Part shown: piece after piece, positions 44,086-53,762 of the stretch
How positions within the stretch are numbered: the stretch's first letter is position 1
How the letters are laid out: each line of letters begins with the position of its first letter
DNA from: Paenibacillus sp. OK003
GTDB taxonomy: Bacteria > Bacillota > Bacilli > Paenibacillales > Paenibacillaceae
DNA length: 64,000 nt
Assembly (NCBI RefSeq): GCF_900109515.1
Contig: NZ_FOBD01000002.1
Coordinates: 248,001 to 312,000 of the forward strand
Reading direction: 5' to 3'
Notes under the pieces: model-generated
Told to the model about the DNA's origin: nothing
The model's input: the letters and a program-made list of their open reading frames with translations, nothing else
Databases searched by the model: none
Made by a program: the position numbers and the translations under genes

Positions 44086-45501
44086 ATGGATCCGATCATG
44101 TTATCGCGTATCCAATATGCGCTCACAACGATTTTCCATTTCTTTTTTGTGCCGCTGTCTATCGGTCTGGTGCTGCTGGTAGCGATTATGGAGACGTTGT
44201 ACGTAGTGAAGGGTAAGGAAGTCTACAAAACGATGGCTAAATTCTGGGGCAAACTGTTCCTGATTAACTTCGCCGTCGGTGTAGTTACAGGCATTCTGCA
44301 AGAATTCCAGTTCGGCATGAACTGGTCGGAGTACTCCCGTTTTGTCGGGGATGTATTTGGTGCGCCACTGGCTGTGGAAGCCTTATTGGCGTTTTTTATG
44401 GAGTCTACCTTTATTGGACTCTGGATTTTCGGATGGGATCGTTTGTCCAAAAAGGTGCACCTAGCTTGTATCTGGCTGGTATTTGTCGGCACATTCCTGT
44501 CCGCGCTCTGGATTCTGGCAGCCAATTCATTCATGCAGCATCCGGTTGGCTTCGAGATTAATAATGGCCGCGCCGAGATGAATGATTTCTTTGCACTGAT
44601 TACGAATGGTCAGCTGTTGGTAGAGTTCCCTCACACGATCTTTGGTGCCCTGATGACAGGTGCATTTGTGGTAACAGGAATTAGTGCCTACAAATTGATG
44701 AAGAAGCAGGATGTGGAGATTTTCCGCAAATCGTTCAACATTGCCATCATTATTGGTCTGGTTTCCTCACTGGGGGTTGCCTTTTCAGGTCACTTCCAGG
44801 CGCAATATCTGGTAGAGACACAGCCGATGAAAATGGCGGCGAGTGAAGGGACATGGAAGACGACAGAAGACCCTGCCCCATGGACGGTGGTAGCATCGAT
44901 CGATCCGGACAAACAGGAGAATTCCGGCGAGATCAAAATCCCTGGATTGCTCAGTTATCTGTCCTATAGCAAGTTCTCTGGCAGTGTCAAAGGCATGAAA
45001 GAACTGCAAGCGGAGTATGAGCAAACGTATGGACCAGGGGACTATATTCCACCAGTACGGACGACATTCTGGAGCTTCCGCATCATGGTTGCTGCGGGCG
45101 GATTAATGATTTTGCTAGCGATATACGGTTCATTCCTGGCGATGCGCCGCAAGTTGGAGGGAGCAGGCAAGTGGTTTATGCGTTTGATGGTGTTCGCCAT
45201 TTCGCTACCGTTTATCGCTAATACGTCGGGCTGGATTATGACAGAGGTGGGAAGGCAGCCGTGGACGGTATTTGGTTATATGACAACCGCAGCCGGGGTA
45301 TCCCCGAACGTAAGCGCAGGCCAAATTTTGTTCTCCACCATTGCTTTTACCGCAGCGTATACGGTTCTCGGCATTGTGATGGTCTATCTGTTCGTTCGTG
45401 AAATCAAGGCAGGGCCATATGCAGTCGAAAAGCCGGAGGAGCATGATGAATCGGCCGATCCGTTCGGCGTGGATGGGGGTTATTCTGTTGTCACTAAGTG
45501 A
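44086..45501 (+). CDS. cydA: Cytochrome bd ubiquinol/menaquinol oxidase subunit I
   Basis: Membrane haem subunit of the high-affinity terminal oxidase. His18 in IQYALTTIFHFFFVPLS corresponds to the haem b595 ligand; VEFPHTIFGALMTG holds the b558 His, and EVGRQPWTVFGYMTT is the conserved GRQPW block. The Q-loop is short, as in Bacillus-type CydA. It has 471 residues and nine or so hydrophobic segments. First gene of cydABDC behind Rex-like sites. Confidence 0.97.
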   Translation: MDPIMLSRIQYALTTIFHFFFVPLSIGLVLLVAIMETLYVVKGKEVYKTMAKFWGKLFLINFAVGVVTGILQEFQFGMNWSEYSRFVGDVFGAPLAVEALLAFFMESTFIGLWIFGWDRLSKKVHLACIWLVFVGTFLSALWILAANSFMQHPVGFEINNGRAEMNDFFALITNGQLLVEFPHTIFGALMTGAFVVTGISAYKLMKKQDVEIFRKSFNIAIIIGLVSSLGVAFSGHFQAQYLVETQPMKMAASEGTWKTTEDPAPWTVVASIDPDKQENSGEIKIPGLLSYLSYSKFSGSVKGMKELQAEYEQTYGPGDYIPPVRTTFWSFRIMVAAGGLMILLAIYGSFLAMRRKLEGAGKWFMRLMVFAISLPFIANTSGWIMTEVGRQPWTVFGYMTTAAGVSPNVSAGQILFSTIAFTAAYTVLGIVMVYLFVREIKAGPYAVEKPEEHDESADPFGVDGGYSVVTK

Positions 45502-46501
45502 GTTGTGGTTTTTGCTGATTGCCGTCTTGTTTGTTGGTTTTTTCTTTCTGGAAGGTTTTGATTTTGGTGTGGGCATGTCCACTGCAATGATTGGCAAAAC
45601 GGATCGTGAACGTCGTACCCTGATCAACTCGATCGGTCCGTTCTGGGATGGCAATGAGGTCTGGCTGATTACGGCAGGGGGTGCTATGTTTGCAGCCTTC
45701 CCGCATTGGTATGCCACGCTGTTTAGCGGTTTTTATCTGCCGCTGGTCGTGGTGCTGCTGGCCTTGATCGGACGCGGAGTTGCCTTTGAATTCCGCAGCA
45801 AAATGAGACATGAACGCTGGCGCAAAACGTGGGACATCATCATCGTAGTCTCCAGTGCGTTACTGCCATTTCTGTTCGGAGTTGTTTTCGCTACCTTGAT
45901 GAAAGGCCTTCCTATTGATGCTCAGATGCAGCTCCGTCCCGGCTTCCTAGACATCGTCAATCCGTATACGGTGGTAGGTGGGTTGAGCGTGACGTTGTTG
46001 TGCCTGGTGCATGGTCTGCTGTTTGCTTCCTTACGGACCGTGGGAGATCTTAGAGAACGTGCCCTGAATATGGCCCAAAAACTGATGCTGCCGCTCGCAG
46101 CGATCCTCGCGATCTACGCTGTGATGACATACTTCATGACCGATGTGTTCGCCGTACGCGGCTGGGCTCTCTGGATTATGGTTGTTCTGGGTGCTGCTTC
46201 ATTGGGTCTGGCTGCTTACTTCGTGCGTCAGAAACGTGAAGCATGGGCCTTCGGCATGACGGGAGCCGTGATTGCAATCGCGTTTGCCTCCGTATTTATC
46301 GGTCTGTTCCCAAGGGTCATGGTGAGTTCAATGGGTTCGGCGTTTGACCTGACGGTCTACAATGCTTCATCCGGTGCATATTCACTGAAAGTGATGACGA
46401 TAGTGGCTTGTACGCTGCTTCCGTTTGTACTTGGCTATCAGATCTGGAGTTATTACATTTTCCGCAAACGTCTGAACGATCAGCATCACCTGGAGTACTG
46501 A
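45473..46501 (+). CDS. cydB: Cytochrome bd oxidase subunit II
   Basis: Partner subunit of CydA, about 342 residues with eight or more membrane segments. Family marks: VLFVGFFFLEGFDFGVGM, TLINSIGPFWDGNEVWLITAGGAMFAAFPHWYA and LALIGRGVAFEFR. The start is uncertain: ATG 45473, or TTG 45488 behind GGGGG, which gives the length usual for Bacillus CydB. Either overlaps the end of cydA; a frame back to 45398 is open but unlikely. Confidence 0.95.
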   Translation: MGVILLSLSELWFLLIAVLFVGFFFLEGFDFGVGMSTAMIGKTDRERRTLINSIGPFWDGNEVWLITAGGAMFAAFPHWYATLFSGFYLPLVVVLLALIGRGVAFEFRSKMRHERWRKTWDIIIVVSSALLPFLFGVVFATLMKGLPIDAQMQLRPGFLDIVNPYTVVGGLSVTLLCLVHGLLFASLRTVGDLRERALNMAQKLMLPLAAILAIYAVMTYFMTDVFAVRGWALWIMVVLGAASLGLAAYFVRQKREAWAFGMTGAVIAIAFASVFIGLFPRVMVSSMGSAFDLTVYNASSGAYSLKVMTIVACTLLPFVLGYQIWSYYIFRKRLNDQHHLEY

Positions 46502-46502
46502 T

Positions 46503-48377
46503 ATGGGACGGGGGCTGCTGAAGCTGCCGGGCATCCGGCCAGTACTTGCGCTGGCCTCAGCGCTAGTACTGTTGCAGGCGATGACGATTCTCATGCAGGC
46601 AAAATGGCTGGCACGGGCGATTACGGCATTGTTTGAAGGTTCACCCGTAACAGAGCAGTACCCGGTGCTGCTGCTGTTCCTGGCCGCTTTTGCCGCCCGC
46701 TATGCCCTGTCGTTCTGGTTGCAGCTCATCGCTTCGCGGTACGCGGAGAAGACAGGAAACGATCTGCGCAGACAGATGGTGGAGCAGTGGTTCCGGATGG
46801 GGCCGCGTTTTGCCAAAACGGAAGGAACAGGGCACCTGGTAACCTTGGCACGCGAAGGAACAGCCCAGTATAAGACGTATCTGGAACTGTTTATTCCCCG
46901 AATGCTGGGGATGGGGTTCACGCCAATCGTTATTCTGTTCTACGTCTTCAAGCTGGATGTGATGTCCGGGGTTGTTTTGACGCTGACGCTGCCGATCCTG
47001 ATTGTGTTTATGATTTTGGTGGGATTGGCTGCACAACGCAAGATCAATGGACAGTTCAAGTCGTACAAAGCGCTGGCGAACCATTTTGTAGATACGCTGC
47101 GTGGACTGGAAACACTCAAAACACTGGGACAAAGCGGTAGACATGGAGAAACAATCATTCGGGTTAGTCAGCGTTATCGCAAGGCTACGATGTCTACGCT
47201 GCGTATGGCTTTTCTGTCCTCCTTCGCACTTGATTTCTTCACCATGCTGTCGGTGGCTTCGGTGGCGGTTGGTTTGGGGCTGCGCCTGACGGAAGGACAT
47301 ATGCTGCTTGGACCAGCGTTGACCGTACTCATTCTCGCGCCGGAATACTTCCTGCCTGTACGAATGGTAGGCGCAGATTACCACGCTACACTGGACGGCA
47401 AAGAGGCCGGGGAAGCGATCAGCCAGATGATTGAACGAGGGGAAATGGCCGAACGTAAGCAAAAGGAAGCGTACACGAGTGCTGTTCAACATGGTGTGTC
47501 AGAAAAGAACGGAGAATCCTCTTCGCCTGAACCTGCTTTTGGTCAAAGTGATGTGTCCGCATCAACCATACGGGTGGTTTTACGTGAGGTAAATGCCCTT
47601 ATTGGCGTGGCTGCCTCCTCATCGAAAACCTCTTGGGAGGCGACAAGCAGACTGGCGCTTACCAACGTACAGGTACGGCATCAGGAAGACGGGCCATGCT
47701 CGCTGAATGATGTGACGTTTCAGGTTTCTGGCCTTGGCAAAGTAGGGATTATCGGAGCGAGCGGAGCAGGGAAATCGACCCTGATTGATGTACTGGCAGG
47801 CTTCCAGCAGCTTACTTCAGGTCAGATTTTATATAACGGCCAGCCCTTATCTCCAGAGATGATGGAAGATTGGAGAAAACAAACGGCGGCCATTCCGCAG
47901 CATCCAACTATTTTCAGTGGTAGCTTGGCCGATAATATTCGGTTCTATATGCCTGAGGCTTCGGATGCAGAGGTGGCTGAAGCCATTCACGCAGCAGGTC
48001 TGCATAAGCTTACCTCCTCCTTGCCCAATGGATTGCAGGAGCCGATTGGGGCTGGGGGAAGGCAGCTCAGTGGAGGACAGGAGCAACGGGTAGCTTTGGC
48101 GAGGGCTTTGCTCAGTGCGCGCCCGATCCTACTACTGGATGAGCCGACAGCGCATCTGGATGTGGAGACCGAGTATGAATTGAAACAGACGATGCTACCG
48201 CTGTTTGAAGGTAAGCTGGTGTTTCTGGCAACACATCGACTGCATTGGATGCCCCATATGGACCGCATTATCGTGATGGAGGGCGGCACGGTTGCAGAGA
48301 CAGGAACACATGAGGAATTGTTGGCCCGACAAGGCGTATATTACCAGATGATTCAGGCCCAGATGGAGGCGGTGTAA
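46503..48377 (+). CDS. cydD: Thiol-reductant ABC exporter subunit CydD
   Basis: Half of the heterodimeric exporter needed to assemble cytochrome bd. The N-terminal 300 residues are a type-IV exporter membrane domain with the CydD-like LTVLILAPEYFLPVRMVGADYHATLDG. The C-terminal ATPase has Walker A GASGAGKST, signature LSGGQEQRVALARAL and Walker B ILLLDEPTAHLD. A linker of about 90 residues, rich in Ser and Ala, separates the two, longer than usual. ATG lies one base after the cydB stop. Confidence 0.94.
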   Translation: MGRGLLKLPGIRPVLALASALVLLQAMTILMQAKWLARAITALFEGSPVTEQYPVLLLFLAAFAARYALSFWLQLIASRYAEKTGNDLRRQMVEQWFRMGPRFAKTEGTGHLVTLAREGTAQYKTYLELFIPRMLGMGFTPIVILFYVFKLDVMSGVVLTLTLPILIVFMILVGLAAQRKINGQFKSYKALANHFVDTLRGLETLKTLGQSGRHGETIIRVSQRYRKATMSTLRMAFLSSFALDFFTMLSVASVAVGLGLRLTEGHMLLGPALTVLILAPEYFLPVRMVGADYHATLDGKEAGEAISQMIERGEMAERKQKEAYTSAVQHGVSEKNGESSSPEPAFGQSDVSASTIRVVLREVNALIGVAASSSKTSWEATSRLALTNVQVRHQEDGPCSLNDVTFQVSGLGKVGIIGASGAGKSTLIDVLAGFQQLTSGQILYNGQPLSPEMMEDWRKQTAAIPQHPTIFSGSLADNIRFYMPEASDAEVAEAIHAAGLHKLTSSLPNGLQEPIGAGGRQLSGGQEQRVALARALLSARPILLLDEPTAHLDVETEYELKQTMLPLFEGKLVFLATHRLHWMPHMDRIIVMEGGTVAETGTHEELLARQGVYYQMIQAQMEAV

Positions 48378-48378
48378 G

Positions 48379-50328
48379 ATGAAAGCCGGTTATGAGCAGA
48401 CAGAAACAGCCCGGAGCGGGGGCAAAAAAAATAGCTGGATCACTCCGTACGTGGCACAGTACCGCTGGAGACTCTTTGCAGTCATTGCGCTGGGGATATG
48501 CGCTACATTGTGTGCTGTGCTGCTGCTCTTCACCTCCGGGTTTCTGATCTCCAAGTCAGCGCTCCGTCCTGAAAATATTTTGATGGTATATGTACCTATC
48601 GTGGGTGTTCGTGCATTTGGGATTTTCCGTGCCGTATTCCGGTATGTCGAACGCCTGGCCGGACATGATGCGGTTTTGCGTATACTCGCGGATCAGCGTG
48701 TGAAGCTGTATCGGATTTTGGAGCCGCAGGCACTGTTTCTGCGCTCTCGCATGCAGACAGGAGACGTACTTGGTGCTCTCGCAGAGGACGTAGAACGCCT
48801 GCAGGATATCTACCTGCGTACAGTATTTCCGGCGGTTACGGCGCTCATGATGTACGGTGGAGCTGTTGTGGCCTTTGGCAGCGTTAATCTGGGTTTTGGA
48901 ATGTGGATGGGGTTGTATATGCTGTTTCTGGTTGCCGTGCTGCCAGCCATTTCCCTCCGAGTGACTTGGAAATTGCGAGTGCGGCTGAAGCGGGAAAACG
49001 CCAAGTTGTACACTCGTCTGACCGATGGTGTGCTTGGCCTCGGAGATTGGATAGCAAGTGGACGAGCTGAAGAATTTGTGCGTCGGCAGGAAGAGACTGA
49101 AGGCCAGGCAGATATGATTCGCCTCCGCTTGCGGCAATGGACGCGCTGGCGTGATCTGATTGCCCAATGTGTGATCGGACTAATGGTGGTATCCGTGACC
49201 TTATGGGCGGGAAGTGCGGCTTCTGCGGGACAGCTGCCTGCAGTCATGATTGCAGCATTTGTACTGGTACTGTTTCCACTCACGGAAGCACTGCTGCCGG
49301 TAGGAGATGCGGTGGAGCATATCCCGCAGTATCGTGAATCGCTGGAACGATTGCAGCACTTGGAAGGTGAAGAGCATCAGCCAGAACAGTCTGGAACTGA
49401 AGAAGCGAAAGCAGCAGCCGGAGCCAAAGATGATATGACGACAGGTATATCAGGCAGCAATCCTGTAGAAGGACAACAGCTGGGTTCTCTGGAGCGTAAG
49501 GAAAAAGCGTCGGACCGACGTATCCGCCTACGTATTCCTCCCAGATTGCGAGCCGATATTCAGATCGATCAGGTGAGTTATCGTTATACGTCAGGTGCTC
49601 CATTGGCTGTGCAGGAGGTATCTCTTCATCTTCCGCAGGGCAAACGCTTGGCTATATTCGGTCGCAGTGGTGGTGGGAAATCAACCCTTCTGAAGCTCAT
49701 TCAGGGAGCGTTGCTCCCATCTGCCGGGAACATATTCATCAATGATCTTCCAGTACAAACGATGGGCGAAAATATAACGGATGTCATTGCGGTGCTGAAC
49801 CAAAGTCCACATCTATTTGATACAACAGTAGCTAACAATCTGCGGATCGGCCGTCCGCATGCAACAGACGAAGAAATCCAGCGGGTGGCTGCGCAAATAG
49901 GTTTATCCGATCTCATTGAATCTTTACCGCAGGGTTATCATACCCCGATGCTGGAGACAGGACTTCGTTTCTCTGGTGGAGAAAGACAGCGGATTGCACT
50001 GGCTCGGGTACTTCTTCGTGAAACGCCTGTCGTTATTTTCGATGAACCGACTGTAGGACTTGATCCTGTGACGGAGCGGGCGCTTATGCGGACGATTCTG
50101 GACAGCATGCAGGGCAAAACAATGATCTGGGTCACCCATCACCTGATGGGAGTGGAACGGATGGATGAACTTATTTTTATGGAAAATGGACAGATCACCA
50201 TGCAGGGTTCTCACGAACAATTGCTAGCCCGGGAAGAGCGTTATCGCCGTCTCGTTGAACTTGATCGACCGGGTTGGGCAGATGGGCAGCAACCTGCGGT
50301 CACGCTACCACCTGTAGCCTCCAGATAG
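48379..50328 (+). CDS. cydC: Thiol-reductant ABC exporter subunit CydC
   Basis: Second half of the exporter, 649 residues. The membrane domain includes the CydC-like VLFPLTEALLPVGDAVEHIPQYRESLERL. The ATPase has Walker A GRSGGGKST, signature FSGGERQRIALARV and Walker B VVIFDEPTVGLD. A charged linker of about 65 residues precedes the ATPase. It starts one base after the cydD stop. End of the operon; the closing hairpin is at 50646. Confidence 0.94.
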   Translation: MKAGYEQTETARSGGKKNSWITPYVAQYRWRLFAVIALGICATLCAVLLLFTSGFLISKSALRPENILMVYVPIVGVRAFGIFRAVFRYVERLAGHDAVLRILADQRVKLYRILEPQALFLRSRMQTGDVLGALAEDVERLQDIYLRTVFPAVTALMMYGGAVVAFGSVNLGFGMWMGLYMLFLVAVLPAISLRVTWKLRVRLKRENAKLYTRLTDGVLGLGDWIASGRAEEFVRRQEETEGQADMIRLRLRQWTRWRDLIAQCVIGLMVVSVTLWAGSAASAGQLPAVMIAAFVLVLFPLTEALLPVGDAVEHIPQYRESLERLQHLEGEEHQPEQSGTEEAKAAAGAKDDMTTGISGSNPVEGQQLGSLERKEKASDRRIRLRIPPRLRADIQIDQVSYRYTSGAPLAVQEVSLHLPQGKRLAIFGRSGGGKSTLLKLIQGALLPSAGNIFINDLPVQTMGENITDVIAVLNQSPHLFDTTVANNLRIGRPHATDEEIQRVAAQIGLSDLIESLPQGYHTPMLETGLRFSGGERQRIALARVLLRETPVVIFDEPTVGLDPVTERALMRTILDSMQGKTMIWVTHHLMGVERMDELIFMENGQITMQGSHEQLLAREERYRRLVELDRPGWADGQQPAVTLPPVASR

Positions 50329-50480
50329 CAGGGGATTTCCCGGTGTAACCATGATCAGAGCCGGGACTGTCCGTTCTGTCAGCATCGCAAAATGGGGCTG
50401 TCTCAAAAGAAATTCCGCCTCGCTCCAAGCGCTAACGAACCTGCCGCACCTCAAAAGGCGGATCATCAACGCTTGTAAGA

Positions 50481-50627
50481 TTTAACGAACCTCAGTAACG
50501 CTATTTCGTCATCAAACGTTGTCAAAACCTAAAAAATCGGCCGAATCGACGAAATAACGTCTCTGTTATTCGTTAGATCTCAGATCTGGGCAAATGGGAG
50601 CGAATAGCGTGTCTCAGGTTCATTAAA
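50481..50627. repeat. Copies of a dispersed intergenic repeat (region A)
   Basis: TTTAACGAACCTCAG-nn-ACGCTATT (about 50481-50505) is followed by two inverted relatives at 50550-50577 and 50601-50627 (CGAATAGCGTGTCTCAGG-TTCATTAAA). A further partial copy, TAACGAACCTG, lies near 50438. The same unit occurs at 58805-59001. No gene is present in 50329-50776. Confidence 0.8.
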
Positions 50628-50645
50628 ACAAAATAACACGAACAA

Positions 50646-50690
50646 GGGATGTCCCCTGTCATATTCATGACTTACGGGACATCCCCTTTT
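50646..50690. terminator. Terminator between cydC and lacI-like gene
   Basis: GGGATGTCCC pairs with GGGACATCCC around a 20-base loop, followed by CTTTTC. The gene pair is convergent, so it may serve both. Confidence 0.8.
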
Positions 50691-50776
50691 CGATTCCTGT
50701 TAGGGAATGGTATGAAAAATTCGCTATGTCCAGAATGTGATCTGATCTGTAGCAGCCAGTCCCAAAGACGTATCGC

Positions 50777-51808
50777 TCAGATCTCCTGTGCCAGCAGCAT
50801 CGCTGTGCCACAGGATTGACGCACAACCAGTTCCGGCTCCACTTTAATGCAGCGGTTATCCATTTGCTTGTTCATCAGATCGAACAGAATCATGGCGGCA
50901 AGGCGTCCGATTTTGTCGGTGTCCTGCTTGACGGTTGTGAGCGGCGGATCGGTATAGCGGCAGGCCTCGATATCGTCACAGCCTGCAATCGCGATGTCCT
51001 CCGGTATGCGCAGGCCGTGCTCCTTGAAGGCGCGGGCAGCTCCGAAGGCGAGCAGATCCGTGGCTGCAAACACTGCCCGTGGCAGAACATCACAGGAGAG
51101 CATTTTCTTGGCTGCTTCATATCCGTCTGCTGCGGCATAATCGGTGCTGTATACCATCCATTCGGGCTTCTCCTCAATACTAAACTGTTTTAGGGAACGC
51201 TTAAATGCCTCTTCCCGCTGCTCCATCACTAAGGAGGCACGCTGAAGCCCGATAAAACCGATATCCCGGTACCCGTTCATATAGAACTGCTCGACAACTT
51301 TGTTTGAAATTTTCTCGTTATCCGACATGATGTAACAGGAGCCCTGTCCTTTCAGCTCAATGTCAATGCCGATACAAGGAATCGGGCTGGCATCCAGGTC
51401 GAATACGCTGCTCTCCACTTCATCCCCCGCAATAATAATGCAGCCATCCACTTGAAAATACCTGGATCTCGCCAAGTAATCCTCACCCTGATCCAGAAAC
51501 TTCTCATTCGAGAAGAAAAGTAGATCGTATCCAAGCAAGCCAATTTGTTTCTTAAACGCATTGATGACCTGTACGAAGAAAGGGTGGCTGAAATCGACGT
51601 TCAGCTTCCCTGCAAAAACGACGCCAACGAGGCTGGATTTTTTGGTCGCCAGTGTTTTGGCTGAAGAAGATGGACGATAGCCTGTCTCTTCCATAATCTT
51701 AAGCACGCGCTGGCGCGTTTCCTCGCTAATATCTGGATAGTTATTAATAATCTTGGACACCGTTGCTACAGACACGCCAGCTAAACTCGCTATCGTTTTG
51801 ATATTCAT
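50777..51808 (-). CDS. LacI-family repressor
   Basis: 343 residues. LacI helix-turn-helix at the N-terminus (MNIKTIASLAGVSVATVSKIINNYPDISEETRQRVLKIMEETGY) with hinge RPSSSAKTLATKKSS, then a periplasmic-binding-type effector domain (DVLPRAVFAATDLLAFGAARAFKEHGLRIPEDIAIAGCDDIE). The better start is ATG 51808; ATG 51814 overlaps the ribosome site. Operator-like TTTCGTAAA palindromes lie just upstream and before the sugar operon at 52291, so it probably represses both. Confidence 0.92.
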   Translation of the reverse strand: MNIKTIASLAGVSVATVSKIINNYPDISEETRQRVLKIMEETGYRPSSSAKTLATKKSSLVGVVFAGKLNVDFSHPFFVQVINAFKKQIGLLGYDLLFFSNEKFLDQGEDYLARSRYFQVDGCIIIAGDEVESSVFDLDASPIPCIGIDIELKGQGSCYIMSDNEKISNKVVEQFYMNGYRDIGFIGLQRASLVMEQREEAFKRSLKQFSIEEKPEWMVYSTDYAAADGYEAAKKMLSCDVLPRAVFAATDLLAFGAARAFKEHGLRIPEDIAIAGCDDIEACRYTDPPLTTVKQDTDKIGRLAAMILFDLMNKQMDNRCIKVEPELVVRQSCGTAMLLAQEI

Positions 51809-51830
51809 AAACATCCCTCGGATTCTAAAC

Positions 51831-51845
51831 TAGTTTCGTAAACTA
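51831..51845. promoter_or_regulatory. Operator-like palindrome before lacI-like gene
   Basis: TAGTTTCGTAAACTA has perfect arms TAGTTT/AAACTA around CGT, 23 bp before the regulator's start. The same TTTCGTAAA core recurs at 52102 and 52251. Confidence 0.7.
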
Positions 51846-52091
51846 AGGCTGTGTCGGTTTTTTCGCTTTCTTGCAAGTATTCTATGCTACAAAGACCGGA
51901 GAGTCAACAGCAGAAAGGGGTTTTACCACATGAAATAACATGCGTTTATAGGTTTGAAGGAATCAAGGAGGTTTGTTGCGAAAAATAAGGACTAATTTTA
52001 GCTTATAATCACAATTATCTTACAGATTTTGAGTCCATTTAAGAGAATACGGGGTGATCTGTGGCTGTACATGAAATCATATTATGTACTG

Positions 52092-52112
52092 TGTTTCGTA
52101 ACTTTCGTAAAG
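52092..52112. promoter_or_regulatory. Operator-like doublet
   Basis: TGTTTCGTAAC (52092-52102) abuts CTTTCGTAAAG (52102-52112, perfect arms). It lies between the lacI-like gene and the sugar operon. Apart from these sites and the promoter at 52200, the 51815-52290 gap holds no gene I can see. Confidence 0.6.
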
Positions 52113-52199
52113 ATTAACTTGATTTCAACTCAACCAACGATAAAAAAAGCTTTTATCAAGCGGGGTTGGAGCATGAAAAACAAAAACATAAATTGACTA

Positions 52200-52228
52200 T
52201 TTACAAAATAAAGAGCCGAAGTCATAAT
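52200..52228 (+). promoter_or_regulatory. Sigma-A promoter of sugar ABC operon
   Basis: TTTACA (52200-52205), 17-bp spacer, CATAAT (52223-52228). The operator at 52242-52261 begins about 14 bp downstream, where a repressor would block early transcription. Confidence 0.65.
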
Positions 52229-52241
52229 AAGGGTGTGATTA

Positions 52242-52261
52242 ACGAAACTGATTTCGTAAAT
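52242..52261. promoter_or_regulatory. Operator before sugar ABC operon
   Basis: ACGAAACTGATTTCGT (52242-52257) is a perfect inverted repeat and overlaps ATTTCGTAAAT (52251-52261), which carries the same core as the site before the lacI-like gene. Confidence 0.7.
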
Positions 52262-52290
52262 TTAATTCAAATGCTTGGGGGACAACGAAA

Positions 52291-53634
52291 ATGAAGAAAA
52301 AGATGTTAGCCATTTCACTTGTAACCGCTTTATTGTTTGTGCTCGCCGCTTGTGGCAGCAGCTCTTCGGAATCAGAAGGAACTCAGGCTACAGACAGCAG
52401 CAAGAAAGTTACCTTGAAGATCATTCACTGGCAGCAAGAGAACATTAACAACTACATCAAAGCGTTTAATCAAAAATTCGAAGAAAAGTATCCGGAAGTG
52501 AAGGTGGAGTATACGACGGTTCCGGCGGATGCTACATATGATCAATTGATGCAAACACGAATGAACGCCGGTACTAGTGGGGATGTCGATATCATTCCGC
52601 TTAAATCAAGCTTTGTAGGCGCTCCGCAGGACTGGTCCAAGGGCGCTGCTGATCCGATGTGGAAGCAATGGATTGATGCAGGGCTGATCAGTGACCTGTC
52701 TGATCAATCATTCATCCAAAACTACAATGAAGTGGACGTACAGAACGCAATGACGTACAACGACAAAGTGTACGGCGTAAACATGGGTAAAGTGGCTTTC
52801 ACAGGACTGTTTTACAACAAGGAGCTTTTCGCCAAATATAATCTGGAAGTGCCTGCAACCTGGGATGAATTGCAACATGTCATCCAAGTGTTTAAAGATA
52901 ATGGGGTAGAGGCGCTTGGTCTGGCGGGTAAGGATGTATGGCCGATTGGCCTCGCGGTGCAAGGTCTTCAGGCTTCTATTCATGAGGATCAGCTTGCTTA
53001 TATCAAAGGTCTGTGGACTGGCGAAACCAAGCTGACTGATCCAGTCCAGATCGAAGTATTGCAAAAATCTCAAGTGTTGATGAACAGTGCGATGCCGGGC
53101 TTCATGGGTGTTGACTACGGCACACTGCCAAGTTTGTTTGCTACAGGAAAGGTTGCCATGATTGCTGACGGCACTTGGGATGCAACAACGATTCAAACGG
53201 CAAACCCTGAACTGAAATTCGGCTATTTCCCTATTCCTGGCAGCAATGATGCGGCCAAAAACAAAGATTTGGCCGGTAAATACGATATGACCTGGATGGT
53301 GGTGGATAAATCACCGAACAAGGACTACGCAATGAAATGGCTTGATATGTTGTCCGAGAATGAGAACTATACGGACTTTGTTAATGTAGCCGGCTTCCTC
53401 CCAACACAACCTGATGTGGAAATAACGAGCGAATTTATCAAGGACATTCAGCCTTACCTGGAAAACTTCAAGCTTTCCTGGGATCAGTTGTTCATTAACC
53501 GTCAAAATGTAGGGCAATACATTTCGGAGTCCAGCGTTCACGCGGAAATGCTCAAGCCTGCCGGACCGATTGCAACGCCGGAAGAGCTTGCAAGCAAATC
53601 ACAAGCGGACTGGGACGCTGCTGCTCCAAAATAA
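52291..53634 (+). CDS. Sugar ABC transporter substrate-binding lipoprotein
   Basis: Solute-binding protein family 1, 447 residues. Signal peptide MKKKMLAISLVTALLFVLAAC with lipobox LAAC. The mature part has TLKIIHWQQENINNYIKAFNQKFEEKYPEVKVEY, VYGVNMGKVAFTGLFYNKELFAKYNLEVPATWDE and MIADGTWDATT. ATG follows GGGGGACAACG. First gene of an operon with two permeases, probably repressed by the upstream LacI-type protein. Sugar unknown. Confidence 0.94.
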   Translation: MKKKMLAISLVTALLFVLAACGSSSSESEGTQATDSSKKVTLKIIHWQQENINNYIKAFNQKFEEKYPEVKVEYTTVPADATYDQLMQTRMNAGTSGDVDIIPLKSSFVGAPQDWSKGAADPMWKQWIDAGLISDLSDQSFIQNYNEVDVQNAMTYNDKVYGVNMGKVAFTGLFYNKELFAKYNLEVPATWDELQHVIQVFKDNGVEALGLAGKDVWPIGLAVQGLQASIHEDQLAYIKGLWTGETKLTDPVQIEVLQKSQVLMNSAMPGFMGVDYGTLPSLFATGKVAMIADGTWDATTIQTANPELKFGYFPIPGSNDAAKNKDLAGKYDMTWMVVDKSPNKDYAMKWLDMLSENENYTDFVNVAGFLPTQPDVEITSEFIKDIQPYLENFKLSWDQLFINRQNVGQYISESSVHAEMLKPAGPIATPEELASKSQADWDAAAPK

Positions 53635-53762
53635 GTTAGCATCGATGGCACATATGTGCCGCATACGCCGGAATAACGCTCAGGGTCAGAGCCTTCGGGC
53701 TCAGGCCAGATCGCTATTTCGGCTTTCCTTTGTCTTGGTTTTACCACATGAAAGGTGTGAGG

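Noticed and set aside
50329..50776. Small RNA gene in the repeat-bearing gap after cydC
   Set aside because: The hairpins there are explained by the dispersed repeat and the terminator; no independent promoter was found.
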